Translations under genes and position numbers: made by a program | Assembly: GCA_964485235.1 (NCBI GenBank) | Contig: CAZAIO010000141.1 | Span: 1-5,933 of the forward strand | DNA: 5,933 nucleotides | DNA from: CAZAIO01 sp964485235 | GTDB lineage: Bacteria; Chloroflexota; Dehalococcoidia; GIF9; UBA5629 | Reading direction: 5' to 3' | In this document: positions 1-5,933 of the stretch, piece after piece | Layout: the number at the start of each line of letters is the position of its first letter | How positions within the stretch are numbered: the stretch's first letter is position 1 | Notes under the pieces: model-generated | Told to the model about the DNA's origin: nothing | Database searches by the model: none | What the model saw: only the letters and a program-made list of their open reading frames with translations

Positions 1-1
1 C

Positions 2-349
2 ATCGACATTGCAACTGTACCAGCAGAGCAGGACATAGAAGAATTATACCGGTCCAATCTCAAGCTATTAACCCCCAGATTTCCCGAGTCCGTATTGGCA
101 TGGAAAAGAATTATGGGGGATAACTTTGATGAACCCCAAGCTTTAATGTATCGTACAAGCTTTACTTACAAGGACCTGTCCGGCAAGAAACTCTATAGAA
201 ATATAGCGTTTTTTAAGATAGGAGTAAATTTCTATATAGTAATGCTGGACTTGCTCTACTCGGACTATCATGACAGCAATATGGGTTACTATAACACGTG
301 TTTAGACAGCTTTAAATCTCCTGCCGCTCCCGATGACAATGCACAATAA
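2..349 (+). CDS. Unidentified protein, C-terminal part (5' end outside window)
   Basis: The frame is open from the left edge to the TAA at 347-349, giving 115 visible residues. A TTG at 95 could be read as a start, but the same frame runs upstream without a stop to base 2 (IDIATVPAEQDIEELYRSNL...), so the gene almost certainly begins outside the window. The visible part has a charged, probably helical stretch, then alternating hydrophobic and polar segments (LYRNIAFFKIGVNFYIVMLD), an aromatic-rich stretch and a late helix ending LDSFKSP, followed by a short polar tail. This arrangement loosely resembles the C-terminal half of PsbP/DcrB-like small secreted or lipoprotein domains, where a strand pair precedes a final helix containing a 'SF' motif. 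That is a guess from pattern, not a recognised family. No transmembrane segment or catalytic motif is visible. Hand-counted GC over 1-360 is about 41%, lower than the neighbouring trp genes. It converges on trpA and is probably functionally unrelated to it. Confidence 0.7.
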   Translation: MDIATVPAEQDIEELYRSNLKLLTPRFPESVLAWKRIMGDNFDEPQALMYRTSFTYKDLSGKKLYRNIAFFKIGVNFYIVMLDLLYSDYHDSNMGYYNTCLDSFKSPAAPDDNAQ

Positions 350-361
350 CAGATAAACCTT
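350..361. other. Convergent intergenic gap between the plus-strand gene and trpA
   Basis: Only 12 bases separate the two converging stop codons. I looked on both strands, from about 300 to 420, for a GC-rich hairpin followed by a T-tract and found none convincing. If transcription of either unit ends here, it is not by an obvious intrinsic terminator within this gap. Confidence 0.8.
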
Positions 362-1141
362 TTAACTCCGGTCGAGCGCTTTCCGCACATCTTTCACGAA
401 CCTCTCCACCTTTTTTAGAGACGGGTCCTCTTCCATGAGCTGGATTATCCGGCTGCCGATTATCACGCCATCGGCGATATGTACAGAGTCACGCGCCTGC
501 GCCGGAGTGGAGATGCCGAACCCGACACAGAGCGGCCTGTCAGTCTTCTTTTTCACCCGGTTCACAAACGAGTCCAGGTTTTTATTAAGTTGTTTCCGAG
601 CTCCGGTTACGCCTACCAGAGATACAAGATAAATGAATCCCGATGAATGTTCTGTGACATGGTTGATGCGCTCTTTCGTACTTGTCGGCGCAAGTAGATA
701 GATAAGATCGGCGTTCCTCTGTGCAAGCATTGTTTCCAGTTCCGCACCCTCTTCCGGAGGTAGGTCGGGAATGATCAAGCCGTCGACACCAGACCGTTCA
801 CACTCATCGCAGAAGGCTTTCAGCCCGTGGTGGTAGACCGGATTATAATAGGTCATAAAGACAAGAGGCGTGTCTACCGATTTTCTCAATTGCCGCGCTA
901 TTTCAAAGCACGTACTAACGGTCACTCCGTTCATCAGTGCATGGTAGCTGGAATTCTGTATCGTGGTGCCGTCGGCAATCGGATCGGAAAAGGGAATGCC
1001 CAGTTCCACTATATCGCAGCCGCTTTTTGCAAGAAGCGGTACCACTTTTAGCGTAGCATCGATGCTCGGATAGCCAACAGTGACATACGGAATCAAAGCT
1101 TTGTGTCCCTGCCGGTTGAAAACAGAAGAAATGCGGCTCAC
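362..1141 (-). CDS. trpA: Tryptophan synthase alpha subunit
   Basis: TrpA cleaves indole-3-glycerol phosphate to indole and glyceraldehyde-3-phosphate and channels indole to TrpB in the cytoplasmic alpha2-beta2 complex. The 259-residue product is a TIM barrel close to the usual ~265 residues. Visible motifs are ALIPYVTVGYP (15-25), VELGIPFSDPIADG (45-58) with the catalytic Glu46 and Asp57 (equivalent to Glu49 and Asp60 of the enteric enzyme), MTYYNP (96-101), DLPPEE (126-131), loop 6 GVTGAR (177-182) with Thr179, and the phosphate-binding GFGIS (207-211) and GVIIGSRI (225-232). The frame is open upstream to 1303, but those extra residues are cysteine- and glycine-rich out-of-frame readings of trpB. 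The start chosen is the GTG at 1141, giving the family-like VSRISSVF (initiator read as Met). It overlaps the trpB stop by 4 bases (GTGA). A GGTGA ribosome-binding site lies at 1150-1146. Last gene of the operon. One small oddity is ADGTT where the family usually has ADGP. Confidence 0.97.
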   Translation of the reverse strand: MSRISSVFNRQGHKALIPYVTVGYPSIDATLKVVPLLAKSGCDIVELGIPFSDPIADGTTIQNSSYHALMNGVTVSTCFEIARQLRKSVDTPLVFMTYYNPVYHHGLKAFCDECERSGVDGLIIPDLPPEEGAELETMLAQRNADLIYLLAPTSTKERINHVTEHSSGFIYLVSLVGVTGARKQLNKNLDSFVNRVKKKTDRPLCVGFGISTPAQARDSVHIADGVIIGSRIIQLMEEDPSLKKVERFVKDVRKALDRS

Positions 1142-1153
1142 TTTTTCACCCCC
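1138..1153 (-). promoter_or_regulatory. trpB-trpA coupling junction with ribosome-binding site and GTG start
   Basis: The minus strand reads GGGGGTGAAAAAGTGA over 1153-1138. GGTGA (1150-1146) matches the 16S anti-Shine-Dalgarno core and sits 4 bases before the GTG of trpA, whose first bases overlap the trpB TGA. It fixes the trpA start and suggests coupled, near-equal synthesis of the two tryptophan synthase subunits. Confidence 0.75.
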
Positions 1154-2343
1154 ATTGCATCGATTACAATATCCATATCCTTGTCTCCCCTGCCGGAGAG
1201 GTTGACCAGGATTATCTGGCCTTTTACTGTGTTCGCCAGCTTTACAGCATATGCCACGGCATGAGCAGACTCCAGTGCCGGTATAATACCCTCTGTACGG
1301 CACAATAATTGAAACCCTTCGAGTGCTTCTTCATCCGTCACCGCAACATACTGCGCCCTGCCTGTATCTTTGAGATAGCTGTGTTCAGGACCGACAGAGG
1401 GATAGTCCAGCCCGGCTGAAATGCTGTGTGTGCCCATTATCTGCCCGTCGCTGTCCTGCATAACATAAGATTTCGAGCCATGGAGCACTCCTATGGTCCC
1501 CGCCGCGAGCGACGCCGCATGTTCCCCGGTTGCCAGTCCCCTCCCCGCCGCCTCGACACCTATGAGCGCAACATCTTTATCATCCAGAAACGAATGAAAG
1601 ATGCCCATCGCATTGCTGCCGCCGCCGGTGCAGGCGACCACAAAGTCGGGCAGGCGGCCTTCTCTTTCCAGTAACTGCTTACGCGCCTCATTGCCGATCA
1701 CAGATTGAAAATCACGTACCATTGCAGGATAAGGATGAGGGCCGACCACCGAACCGAGCAGGTAATAAGTTGTACGTACATTCGTGACCCATTCTCTGAA
1801 CGCCTCATTGATTGCATCCTTAAGCGTCCTGCTCCCGCTTTTCACCTCCCGTACCTCGGCACCCATAAGCCTCATGCGAAAAACGTTAAGCGCCTGACGG
1901 TGGACATCCTCTTCTCCCATGTAGACCACGCACTCCATCCCGAGCATGGCACAAACCGCGGCAGTAGCAACGCCATGTTGCCCTGCTCCCGTCTCGGCGA
2001 TTATCCGTCGTTTTTTCATATTGCGGGCGAGGAGCCCCTGTCCAAGCGCATTGTTGATCTTGTGCGCTCCCGTATGTGTCAGGTCCTCCCGTTTCAGGAA
2101 AATCCTGCCTCCACCGCAATAGTCGTTAAGCCCCTTTGCCTCATAGAGCGGTGTCGGCCTTCCGGAATAAGTACGTGATAGTAAATCGTATTCTTCCCAG
2201 AAGGACTTATCTTTCTTCACCTGTTCATATGCTTCAGACAGCTCGGTCAATGCGGGCATGAGAATTTCGGGGACAAAGCGTCCTCCGAACTGCCCGAAAT
2301 AGCCGTTGCTGTCAGGTAATTGTTGATTTCTTTTGTCAATCAA
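1138..2343 (-). CDS. trpB: Tryptophan synthase beta subunit
   Basis: TrpB is the PLP enzyme that joins indole to L-serine to make tryptophan, in complex with TrpA. The 401 residues match the usual ~400 of the standard TrpB1 type. Motifs: GYFGQFGGRFVPE near the N-terminus, RPTPLYEA, KREDLTHTGAHKINNALGQ with the PLP lysine at Lys95, ETGAGQHGVA (117-126) containing the catalytic Glu117, the PLP phosphate loop CTGGGSNAM (238-246), HSISAGLDYPSVGPEH (306-321), EGIIPALESAHA (351-362) and SGRGDKD (383-389). The frame is open to a TTG at 2385, but that start would overlap trpF by 29 bases and add residues with no family match. The TTG at 2343 is chosen because a perfect GGAGG lies 6 bases upstream and the product then begins (M)IDKRNQQLPDSNGYFG. 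It follows trpF by 13 bases and overlaps trpA by 4. Confidence 0.97.
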   Translation of the reverse strand: MIDKRNQQLPDSNGYFGQFGGRFVPEILMPALTELSEAYEQVKKDKSFWEEYDLLSRTYSGRPTPLYEAKGLNDYCGGGRIFLKREDLTHTGAHKINNALGQGLLARNMKKRRIIAETGAGQHGVATAAVCAMLGMECVVYMGEEDVHRQALNVFRMRLMGAEVREVKSGSRTLKDAINEAFREWVTNVRTTYYLLGSVVGPHPYPAMVRDFQSVIGNEARKQLLEREGRLPDFVVACTGGGSNAMGIFHSFLDDKDVALIGVEAAGRGLATGEHAASLAAGTIGVLHGSKSYVMQDSDGQIMGTHSISAGLDYPSVGPEHSYLKDTGRAQYVAVTDEEALEGFQLLCRTEGIIPALESAHAVAYAVKLANTVKGQIILVNLSGRGDKDMDIVIDAMGVKK

Positions 2344-2354
2344 TATAGTCCTCC
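2341..2354 (-). promoter_or_regulatory. Ribosome-binding site and TTG start of trpB
   Basis: On the minus strand the trpF-trpB gap reads CTGGAGGACTATA followed by TTG. GGAGG occupies 2354-2350 with a 6-base spacer to the TTG at 2343-2341. This is the strongest Shine-Dalgarno match at any junction in the operon and decides the start of trpB in favour of a rare TTG codon. It is also the only junction where the genes do not overlap. Confidence 0.85.
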
Positions 2355-2356
2355 AG

Positions 2357-3025
2357 TCAATACCCGTGTTCCGCCGATGTCTCAATTTCCCTGACCGCCC
2401 TGATAAAAGCCTCTATCCTGCCCGTATCTTTCATGCCATCCGTTTCCACGCCCGACGATACGTCGACTCCCCACGGACGAACATCGTCGATTAATTCTTT
2501 AACATTATCACCGTTCAGACCTCCGGCGACGATCACGTGATATTTTGCCGAAACTTCTTTTGCCCGGCTCCAATCAAAAGTAACGCCTGTACCGCCGTAC
2601 GCTTCATCTGTCTTTGTGTCGAGCAGAAAAACAAGCCTTTGCCTTCCAATTACTCTATACCCTTCGTCTATATAGTTTATCATCTCCTGCGTACCAGTAT
2701 GCTCAGATACATGAACAGCTTTGATAACCGGCTTTATTATCCGGCTGCAGTACTCCCACGTTTCATCACCGCTCAACTGTACCCGATCGAGCCTGACATA
2801 ACCGGCGATCCGGTTCACTTCCTCGACCGGAGCGTTCACAAATACACCAGCAATCTCCGGGCGTGGTGAAAGCCGTAAGAGTTCCCCGGTTATCCGCAAC
2901 GCCGTATCGACGGCTATCTGCCTTGAACTCTGCGCGAACACCAGTCCGATGAAATCGGCTCCCGCCTTTGCCGCTGCGAGAGCATGCTCCATATCGGATA
3001 TGCCGCATATTTTCACCTTCGTCAC
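2357..3025 (-). CDS. trpF: Phosphoribosylanthranilate isomerase
   Basis: TrpF carries out the Amadori rearrangement of N-(5-phosphoribosyl)anthranilate to CdRP, the third pathway step. The 222-residue single-domain TIM barrel is near the usual 200-220. Motifs: KVKICG (3-8) with the general base Cys7, GLVFAQSSRQI (27-37) with Arg35 in the position of the conserved arginine, VFVN (61-64), DRVQLSGDE (80-88), FLLDT (133-137) with the general acid Asp136, GGTGVTFDW (144-152), VIVAGGL (164-170) and GVDVSSGVE (186-194) for phosphate binding. The conserved VQLHGDE motif has Ser in place of His at residue 85, which is seen in part of the family as far as I recall. The start is a GTG at 3025 overlapping the trpC stop by 4 bases (GTGA); the upstream Shine-Dalgarno is weak (GAGAG at 3037-3033), which suggests dependence on coupling to trpC. 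It is not fused to trpC as in enterics. Confidence 0.96.
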   Translation of the reverse strand: MTKVKICGISDMEHALAAAKAGADFIGLVFAQSSRQIAVDTALRITGELLRLSPRPEIAGVFVNAPVEEVNRIAGYVRLDRVQLSGDETWEYCSRIIKPVIKAVHVSEHTGTQEMINYIDEGYRVIGRQRLVFLLDTKTDEAYGGTGVTFDWSRAKEVSAKYHVIVAGGLNGDNVKELIDDVRPWGVDVSSGVETDGMKDTGRIEAFIRAVREIETSAEHGY

Positions 3026-3798
3026 AGCAGTTCTCTCAACATGGCGGCTTTATCACGGGCACGCATCAATGTCTCCCCTATGAGCACCGCATCGATGCCT
3101 GCCTTTTTCAATTCATCGATATCGCTGTGCGTGCTTATCCCGCTCTCGCTCACCACTATTCTATCCGCCGGAATGAGCGGCCGCAACCGCCCGGTCGAGG
3201 AAAGGTCGATATCGAACGTGGTCAGGTCACGGTTGTTTATACCGATTATCTCCGCTCCGCTGTCCACCGCTATCGTCGCCTCCGCTTCATTGTGTACCTC
3301 AACGAGACACTTCATTTTCAGTTCACGGCTTATACCGAGCAGGTCCTGCAACTGGTCCTTGCTCAGTACCGCCACGATAAGGAGCAGGCCGTCAGCGCCG
3401 AACGCGCGGGACTCGTATATCTGATAACGGTCGAACAGGAAGTCCTTCCTCAGCAGAGGCACCTTTTTATCGCCTAGGGAATCTCCGATGTCCCTGAGAT
3501 AATCGAGACTTCCCTGGAAATATTTCGTCTCCGTCAGGACGGAGATGGCAGACGCGCCGCTGCCGGCATATTCCCTCGCAATGCTAACGGGATCGAAATC
3601 AGCACAGATAAGCCCCTTCGAGGGCGACGCCTTTTTCACCTCTGCAATTACCTTAATACCTTCGCCCTTGAGCACAGCAGCAAGGTCAAGCGCAGGCATC
3701 CTGTCCAGCGCCATAGTGCGCAGTTCAGCGAGAGGAAGCGCACGCTTCCTGCGCGCAAGCTCCTCCTGGCTGTGCACCAATATGCGGTCCAGTATCAT
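3022..3798 (-). CDS. trpC: Indole-3-glycerol phosphate synthase
   Basis: TrpC converts CdRP to indole-3-glycerol phosphate by decarboxylation and ring closure. The 258 residues match the usual ~250-270 of the monofunctional enzyme. After the N-terminal helical extension (MILDRILVHSQEELARRK), the active-site residues appear in order: IAEVKKASPSKG (51-62) with Glu53 and Lys55, LLRKDFLFD (115-123) with Lys118, LVEVHNE (165-171) with Glu167, GINNRDL (186-192) with Asn188, and VSESGI (216-221) with Glu218 and Ser219, then LIGETLMR. These sit at a constant offset from the well-studied archaeal enzyme. The frame is open to a GTG at 3825, but the ATG at 3798 gives the family N-terminus. That ATG shares one base with the trpD stop (TAATG), with GGGG at 3810-3807 and AGGGA just before the start as ribosome-binding candidates. 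Confidence 0.97.
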   Translation of the reverse strand: MILDRILVHSQEELARRKRALPLAELRTMALDRMPALDLAAVLKGEGIKVIAEVKKASPSKGLICADFDPVSIAREYAGSGASAISVLTETKYFQGSLDYLRDIGDSLGDKKVPLLRKDFLFDRYQIYESRAFGADGLLLIVAVLSKDQLQDLLGISRELKMKCLVEVHNEAEATIAVDSGAEIIGINNRDLTTFDIDLSSTGRLRPLIPADRIVVSESGISTHSDIDELKKAGIDAVLIGETLMRARDKAAMLRELL

Positions 3799-4817
3799 TA
3801 TCCCTGCCCCGCACGATTGCTGCACTCGATAAGCTGTTCCAGTTTTTCACGTGCTTTTCCGTTGTCTATTATCTCGACGGCAAGAGTCACTCCCTGTGAA
3901 AGGGACTCTACTTTATCTCCGGCTAACAGTCCGGCTGCCGCATTCAACACTATAACGTCCCGCTGCGGACCGCGGGCCCCGGAGAACACCCGGCGTAACA
4001 TTTCCGCGTTCTCTTTCGCTTCACCTCCGCGCAGGCTCTGTACATCAGCCCGCGATATGCCGAAGTCCTCGGGCGTAATGGTAAAACGTTTTATGCTACC
4101 ATCCTTCAACTCGCCTATATAGGTCTTGCCCGATATTGTGATCTCATCCATACCGTCTTCGCCGTGCACGATAAGGGCATGCTTGCAGCCCAGACCCTGC
4201 AGCACGAGCGACATATCGTCAACCATAGGTTCGCTGGCAACTCCGAGCACCATCCTTTCGGCTCCGGCGGGATTTGTCAGCGGTCCCAGGATATTGAACA
4301 CGGTGCGTATTCCTATCTCGCGCCGCGGCGCGGCGGCATATTTCATAGCCGGGTGAAAGACCTGCGCGAACATATAGCTGATGCCCGCTTCTTCGAGGCA
4401 TTTCTGTACCTGTCCGGCGTCCAGGTCGATCTTTACGCCCAGTGCTTCGAGCACATCGGCGCTGCCGCATTTACTGCTCATAGCGCGGTTGCCGTGTTTT
4501 GCCACTTTCAGCCCGGCGGCAGCGGCGATAACAGCGGCTGCCGTAGAAATATTGATACTGCCCGAACCGTCACCACCCGTACCCACTATATCAATAACCG
4601 GTCCTGTCGCATTGACATGAACTGCTTTATCCCGCATTGCCCTGGCAAAGCCGGTTATCTCCTCCGCCTTCTCTCCCTTGAGTTTCAAGGCGGTGAGAAA
4701 AGCGCCGAGCTGGGCAGGCGTTACTTCGCCCGTCATTATCTCCTGCATCGCCAGTTCGGCCTGCTCCGCGGTAAGCGAACTGCCGGATACGACAAGCCCG
4801 ATAGCTTCTTTAATCAT
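3798..4817 (-). CDS. trpD: Anthranilate phosphoribosyltransferase
   Basis: TrpD transfers phosphoribosyl from PRPP to anthranilate, the second committed step. The 339 residues match the family (~335-345). The N-terminal helical domain (about 1-70) is followed by the PRPP-binding signature DIVGTGGDGSGSINIST (76-92), KHGNRAMSSKCGSADVLEALG (107-127), HPAMKYAAAPRRE (155-167) and RTVFNILGPLTNPA (171-184). Asp224-Glu225 in GEDGMDEIT correspond to the Mg-binding acidic pair. The start ATG at 4817 overlaps the trpG stop by 4 bases (ATGA). GGAG at 4826-4823 with a 5-base spacer is a good ribosome-binding site. It is separate from trpG, unlike the enteric trpGD fusion. Thymidine/pyrimidine phosphorylases share the fold, but the motifs and operon position make TrpD clear. 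Confidence 0.97.
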   Translation of the reverse strand: MIKEAIGLVVSGSSLTAEQAELAMQEIMTGEVTPAQLGAFLTALKLKGEKAEEITGFARAMRDKAVHVNATGPVIDIVGTGGDGSGSINISTAAAVIAAAAGLKVAKHGNRAMSSKCGSADVLEALGVKIDLDAGQVQKCLEEAGISYMFAQVFHPAMKYAAAPRREIGIRTVFNILGPLTNPAGAERMVLGVASEPMVDDMSLVLQGLGCKHALIVHGEDGMDEITISGKTYIGELKDGSIKRFTITPEDFGISRADVQSLRGGEAKENAEMLRRVFSGARGPQRDVIVLNAAAGLLAGDKVESLSQGVTLAVEIIDNGKAREKLEQLIECSNRAGQG

Positions 4818-4826
4818 TTTATCTCC
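4814..4826 (-). promoter_or_regulatory. trpG-trpD coupling junction with ribosome-binding site
   Basis: The minus strand reads GGAG at 4826-4823, then ATAAA, then ATGA at 4817-4814, where the trpD ATG and the trpG TGA share bases. The site lies inside the last codons of trpG, so ribosomes ending trpG can restart directly on trpD. Confidence 0.75.
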
Positions 4827-5389
4827 GTCCTCCCTAAAAAGTTTTTCAGTATATCTTTTCCGGAATGTGTCATGAACGATTCCGGGTGAAACTGGATCCC
4901 CTCGACATTGTATTCCCTGTGACGCAGGCCCATAATTGTATCGTCATCTGTCCATGCGGTCACTTCGAGACAATCCGGAAGACCTTCCCGCCTGACCATC
5001 AACGAATGATAACGGATCGCAGAAAACGGGCTGGGAATACCCGCGAACACACCTTTGCCGTTGTGATAAATGAGCGACGACTTCCCGTGCATGATCTCTT
5101 TCGCCTGCCCGTACGACCCGCCGTAGCTGTACCCTATACACTGATGCCCCAGGCAGACCCCGAGAACGGGCAAGACCGTGCCGAAATGCTGTATCACCTG
5201 ATTGGAAATCCCGGCATTCAACGGCGTTGACGGCCCCGGAGAGATCACGATCTTCTGCGGCTTCATGCGCTCGATCCCTTCAATATCCAGTTTATCATTA
5301 CGCGCTACCACCACCTCTTCCCCCAGCTCGCTCATGTATTGAAAAAGGTTATAGGTAAAACTGTCATAGTTATCAATCAATAAGAGCAT
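4814..5389 (-). CDS. trpG: Anthranilate synthase component II (glutamine amidotransferase)
   Basis: TrpG is the class I glutaminase subunit that supplies ammonia to TrpE for anthranilate synthesis. The 191 residues match the usual stand-alone length (~190). Motifs: LLLIDNYDSFTYNL (2-15), the oxyanion segment ISPGPSTP (49-56), the nucleophile elbow GVCLGHQCIG (77-86) with Cys79, RYHSLMV (126-132), and GIQFHPES (164-171) with His168 and Glu170 completing the triad. The ATG at 5389 overlaps the 3' end of trpE by 17 bases in another frame; GGAG at 5396-5393 lies only 3 bases from the ATG, a short spacing. A stand-alone TrpG of this type could also serve as PabA for folate synthesis; the operon context points to tryptophan as its main role. 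Confidence 0.96.
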   Translation of the reverse strand: MLLLIDNYDSFTYNLFQYMSELGEEVVVARNDKLDIEGIERMKPQKIVISPGPSTPLNAGISNQVIQHFGTVLPVLGVCLGHQCIGYSYGGSYGQAKEIMHGKSSLIYHNGKGVFAGIPSPFSAIRYHSLMVRREGLPDCLEVTAWTDDDTIMGLRHREYNVEGIQFHPESFMTHSGKDILKNFLGRTEIK

Positions 5390-5933
5390 AATCTCCGCTC
5401 CTTGTAATTTTTCTTTGTTCCGCCCGGTCTATAGCTTTTAGCTGTGCCATAGCTTTATTCAGCGTCTCCTGGTATTCCTTTTCGGGCACGCTGTCATAGA
5501 CGATACCGCAACCTGCCTGGACATACGCGGTCCCGTCCTTGACCACCATCGTACGGATGGCGATTGCCATATCCATATTATCCGAGAACGAGAAATAGCC
5601 CACTGCACCTGCATACGGACCTCGCTTTTCCGGCTCCAGTCCGGCAATTATTTCCATGGCGCGTATTTTCGGTGCGCCGGACACCGTCCCGGCGGGGAAA
5701 CACGCGCTGAGTGCATCGAACACGGTAAGCTCTTTACGCAGCTTTCCTTCGACGTGGGTGACCAGGTGCATAACATGTGAATAGCGCTCCACTTCCATCA
5801 GCTCGCTTACCTTTACTGTTCCCGGCTCGCTCACGCGGCCGATATCGTTACGCCCCAGGTCCACCAGCATGATATGCTCCGCACGCTCCTTCTCATCGTG
5901 GCGCAGTTCCTGCTCCAGCGCTTCATCGTCTTC
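5373..5933 (-). CDS. trpE: Anthranilate synthase component I, C-terminal part (5' end outside window)
   Basis: TrpE converts chorismate and ammonia to anthranilate with TrpG. The frame is open from the right edge to the TGA at 5375-5373, giving 186 of the usual ~490-520 residues, so roughly the last third of the chorismate-binding domain. A Met at 5870 is internal: the upstream residues LRHDEKERAEHIMLVDLGRND (first 21 codons and on) continue the family sequence. Visible motifs, numbered from the edge: LVDLGRND (23-30), ELMEVERYSHVMHLV ending in HVEG, FPAGTVSGAPK (79-89), GPYAGAVGYFSF (105-116), IAIRTMV (124-130) and AGCGIVYDSVPEKEYQET (140-157). Feedback-inhibition residues (the N-terminal LLES-type motif) are outside the window. 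PabB is a close relative, but VERYSHVMH and the downstream trpGDCFBA genes favour TrpE. Confidence 0.95.
   Translation of the reverse strand, partial: EDDEALEQELRHDEKERAEHIMLVDLGRNDIGRVSEPGTVKVSELMEVERYSHVMHLVTHVEGKLRKELTVFDALSACFPAGTVSGAPKIRAMEIIAGLEPEKRGPYAGAVGYFSFSDNMDMAIAIRTMVVKDGTAYVQAGCGIVYDSVPEKEYQETLNKAMAQLKAIDRAEQRKITRSGDYALID

Noticed and set aside
95..97. TTG at 95 as the start of the left-edge gene
   Set aside because: The same frame continues upstream to the window edge without a stop and with plausible protein sequence, so this is an internal leucine.
1142..1303. 54-codon N-terminal extension of trpA
   Set aside because: It reads trpB out of frame, gives a Cys/Gly-rich segment with no TrpA similarity, and the GTG at 1141 has a good ribosome-binding site and the family N-terminus.
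1705..2178. Plus-strand open frame of 157 codons opposite trpB
   Set aside because: Antisense to the conserved PLP-lysine region of trpB, with no motif or ribosome-binding support.
2968..3477. Two overlapping plus-strand open frames (169 and 146 codons) opposite trpC and the trpF start
   Set aside because: Both are antisense to intact trpC, lack family features and overlap each other in different frames, as expected for shadows.
3799..3825. Earlier GTG start for trpC at 3825
   Set aside because: It would add MQQSCGAGI inside trpD, while the ATG at 3798 gives the family-typical MILDRIL and a TAATG junction.
4164..4889. Plus-strand open frame of 241 codons opposite trpD and the trpG 3' end
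   Set aside because: It lies antisense to well-conserved trpD and trpG, has no recognisable motif and an unlikely His/Arg/Gly-rich composition. It is a by-product of the codon pattern of the real genes.
362..5933. A trp leader peptide, attenuator, T-box or internal promoter
   Set aside because: The operon front lies outside the window, and within the coding region I saw no site strong enough to call by eye.

Overview
The window is almost entirely a tryptophan biosynthesis operon on the minus strand. Read in the direction of transcription (right to left) the order is trpE (3' part only) - trpG - trpD - trpC - trpF - trpB - trpA. A short partial gene of unknown identity on the plus strand enters from the left edge and ends tail-to-tail with trpA. 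No RNA gene, mobile element, CRISPR array or long repeat was seen, and no stretch over 300 bases lacks a gene.

Layout: 2-349 (+) is the C-terminal 115 codons of an unrecognised protein. A 12-base gap follows, then trpA (362-1141), trpB (1138-2343), trpF (2357-3025), trpC (3022-3798), trpD (3798-4817), trpG (4814-5389) and trpE (5373 to the right edge), all on the minus strand. The junctions are very tight: overlaps of 17, 4, 1, 4 and 4 bases and a single 13-base gap that holds a perfect GGAGG ribosome-binding site. This fits one polycistronic mRNA with translational coupling. Several automatic-looking longest ORFs start too early. The starts given here for trpA, trpB and trpC were moved inward on the basis of family N-termini, Shine-Dalgarno sites and the stop of the upstream gene.

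Pathway: TrpE and TrpG form anthranilate synthase (chorismate + glutamine to anthranilate). TrpD adds the phosphoribosyl group, TrpF isomerises phosphoribosylanthranilate to CdRP, TrpC closes the indole ring, and TrpA and TrpB form tryptophan synthase. All seven activities are on separate polypeptides: trpG is not fused to trpD or trpE, and trpC is not fused to trpF. Key catalytic residues are present in every enzyme, so the pathway looks functional.

Organism: a bacterium of moderate GC (hand counts of four 60-base lines in the operon give about 48-65%), using GTG and TTG as well as ATG starts. The unfused trpEGDCFBA order and the flavour of TrpF (VQLSGDETWEYC) and TrpC (MILDRIL...) remind me of Chloroflexota/Dehalococcoidia-type bacteria. 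That is recollection of family style, not a search result, and should be treated as tentative.

The promoter, any leader peptide or attenuator, and the start of trpE lie beyond the right edge, so regulation cannot be read here. I see no new system in this window. It is an ordinary, intact biosynthetic operon with an unidentified neighbour.
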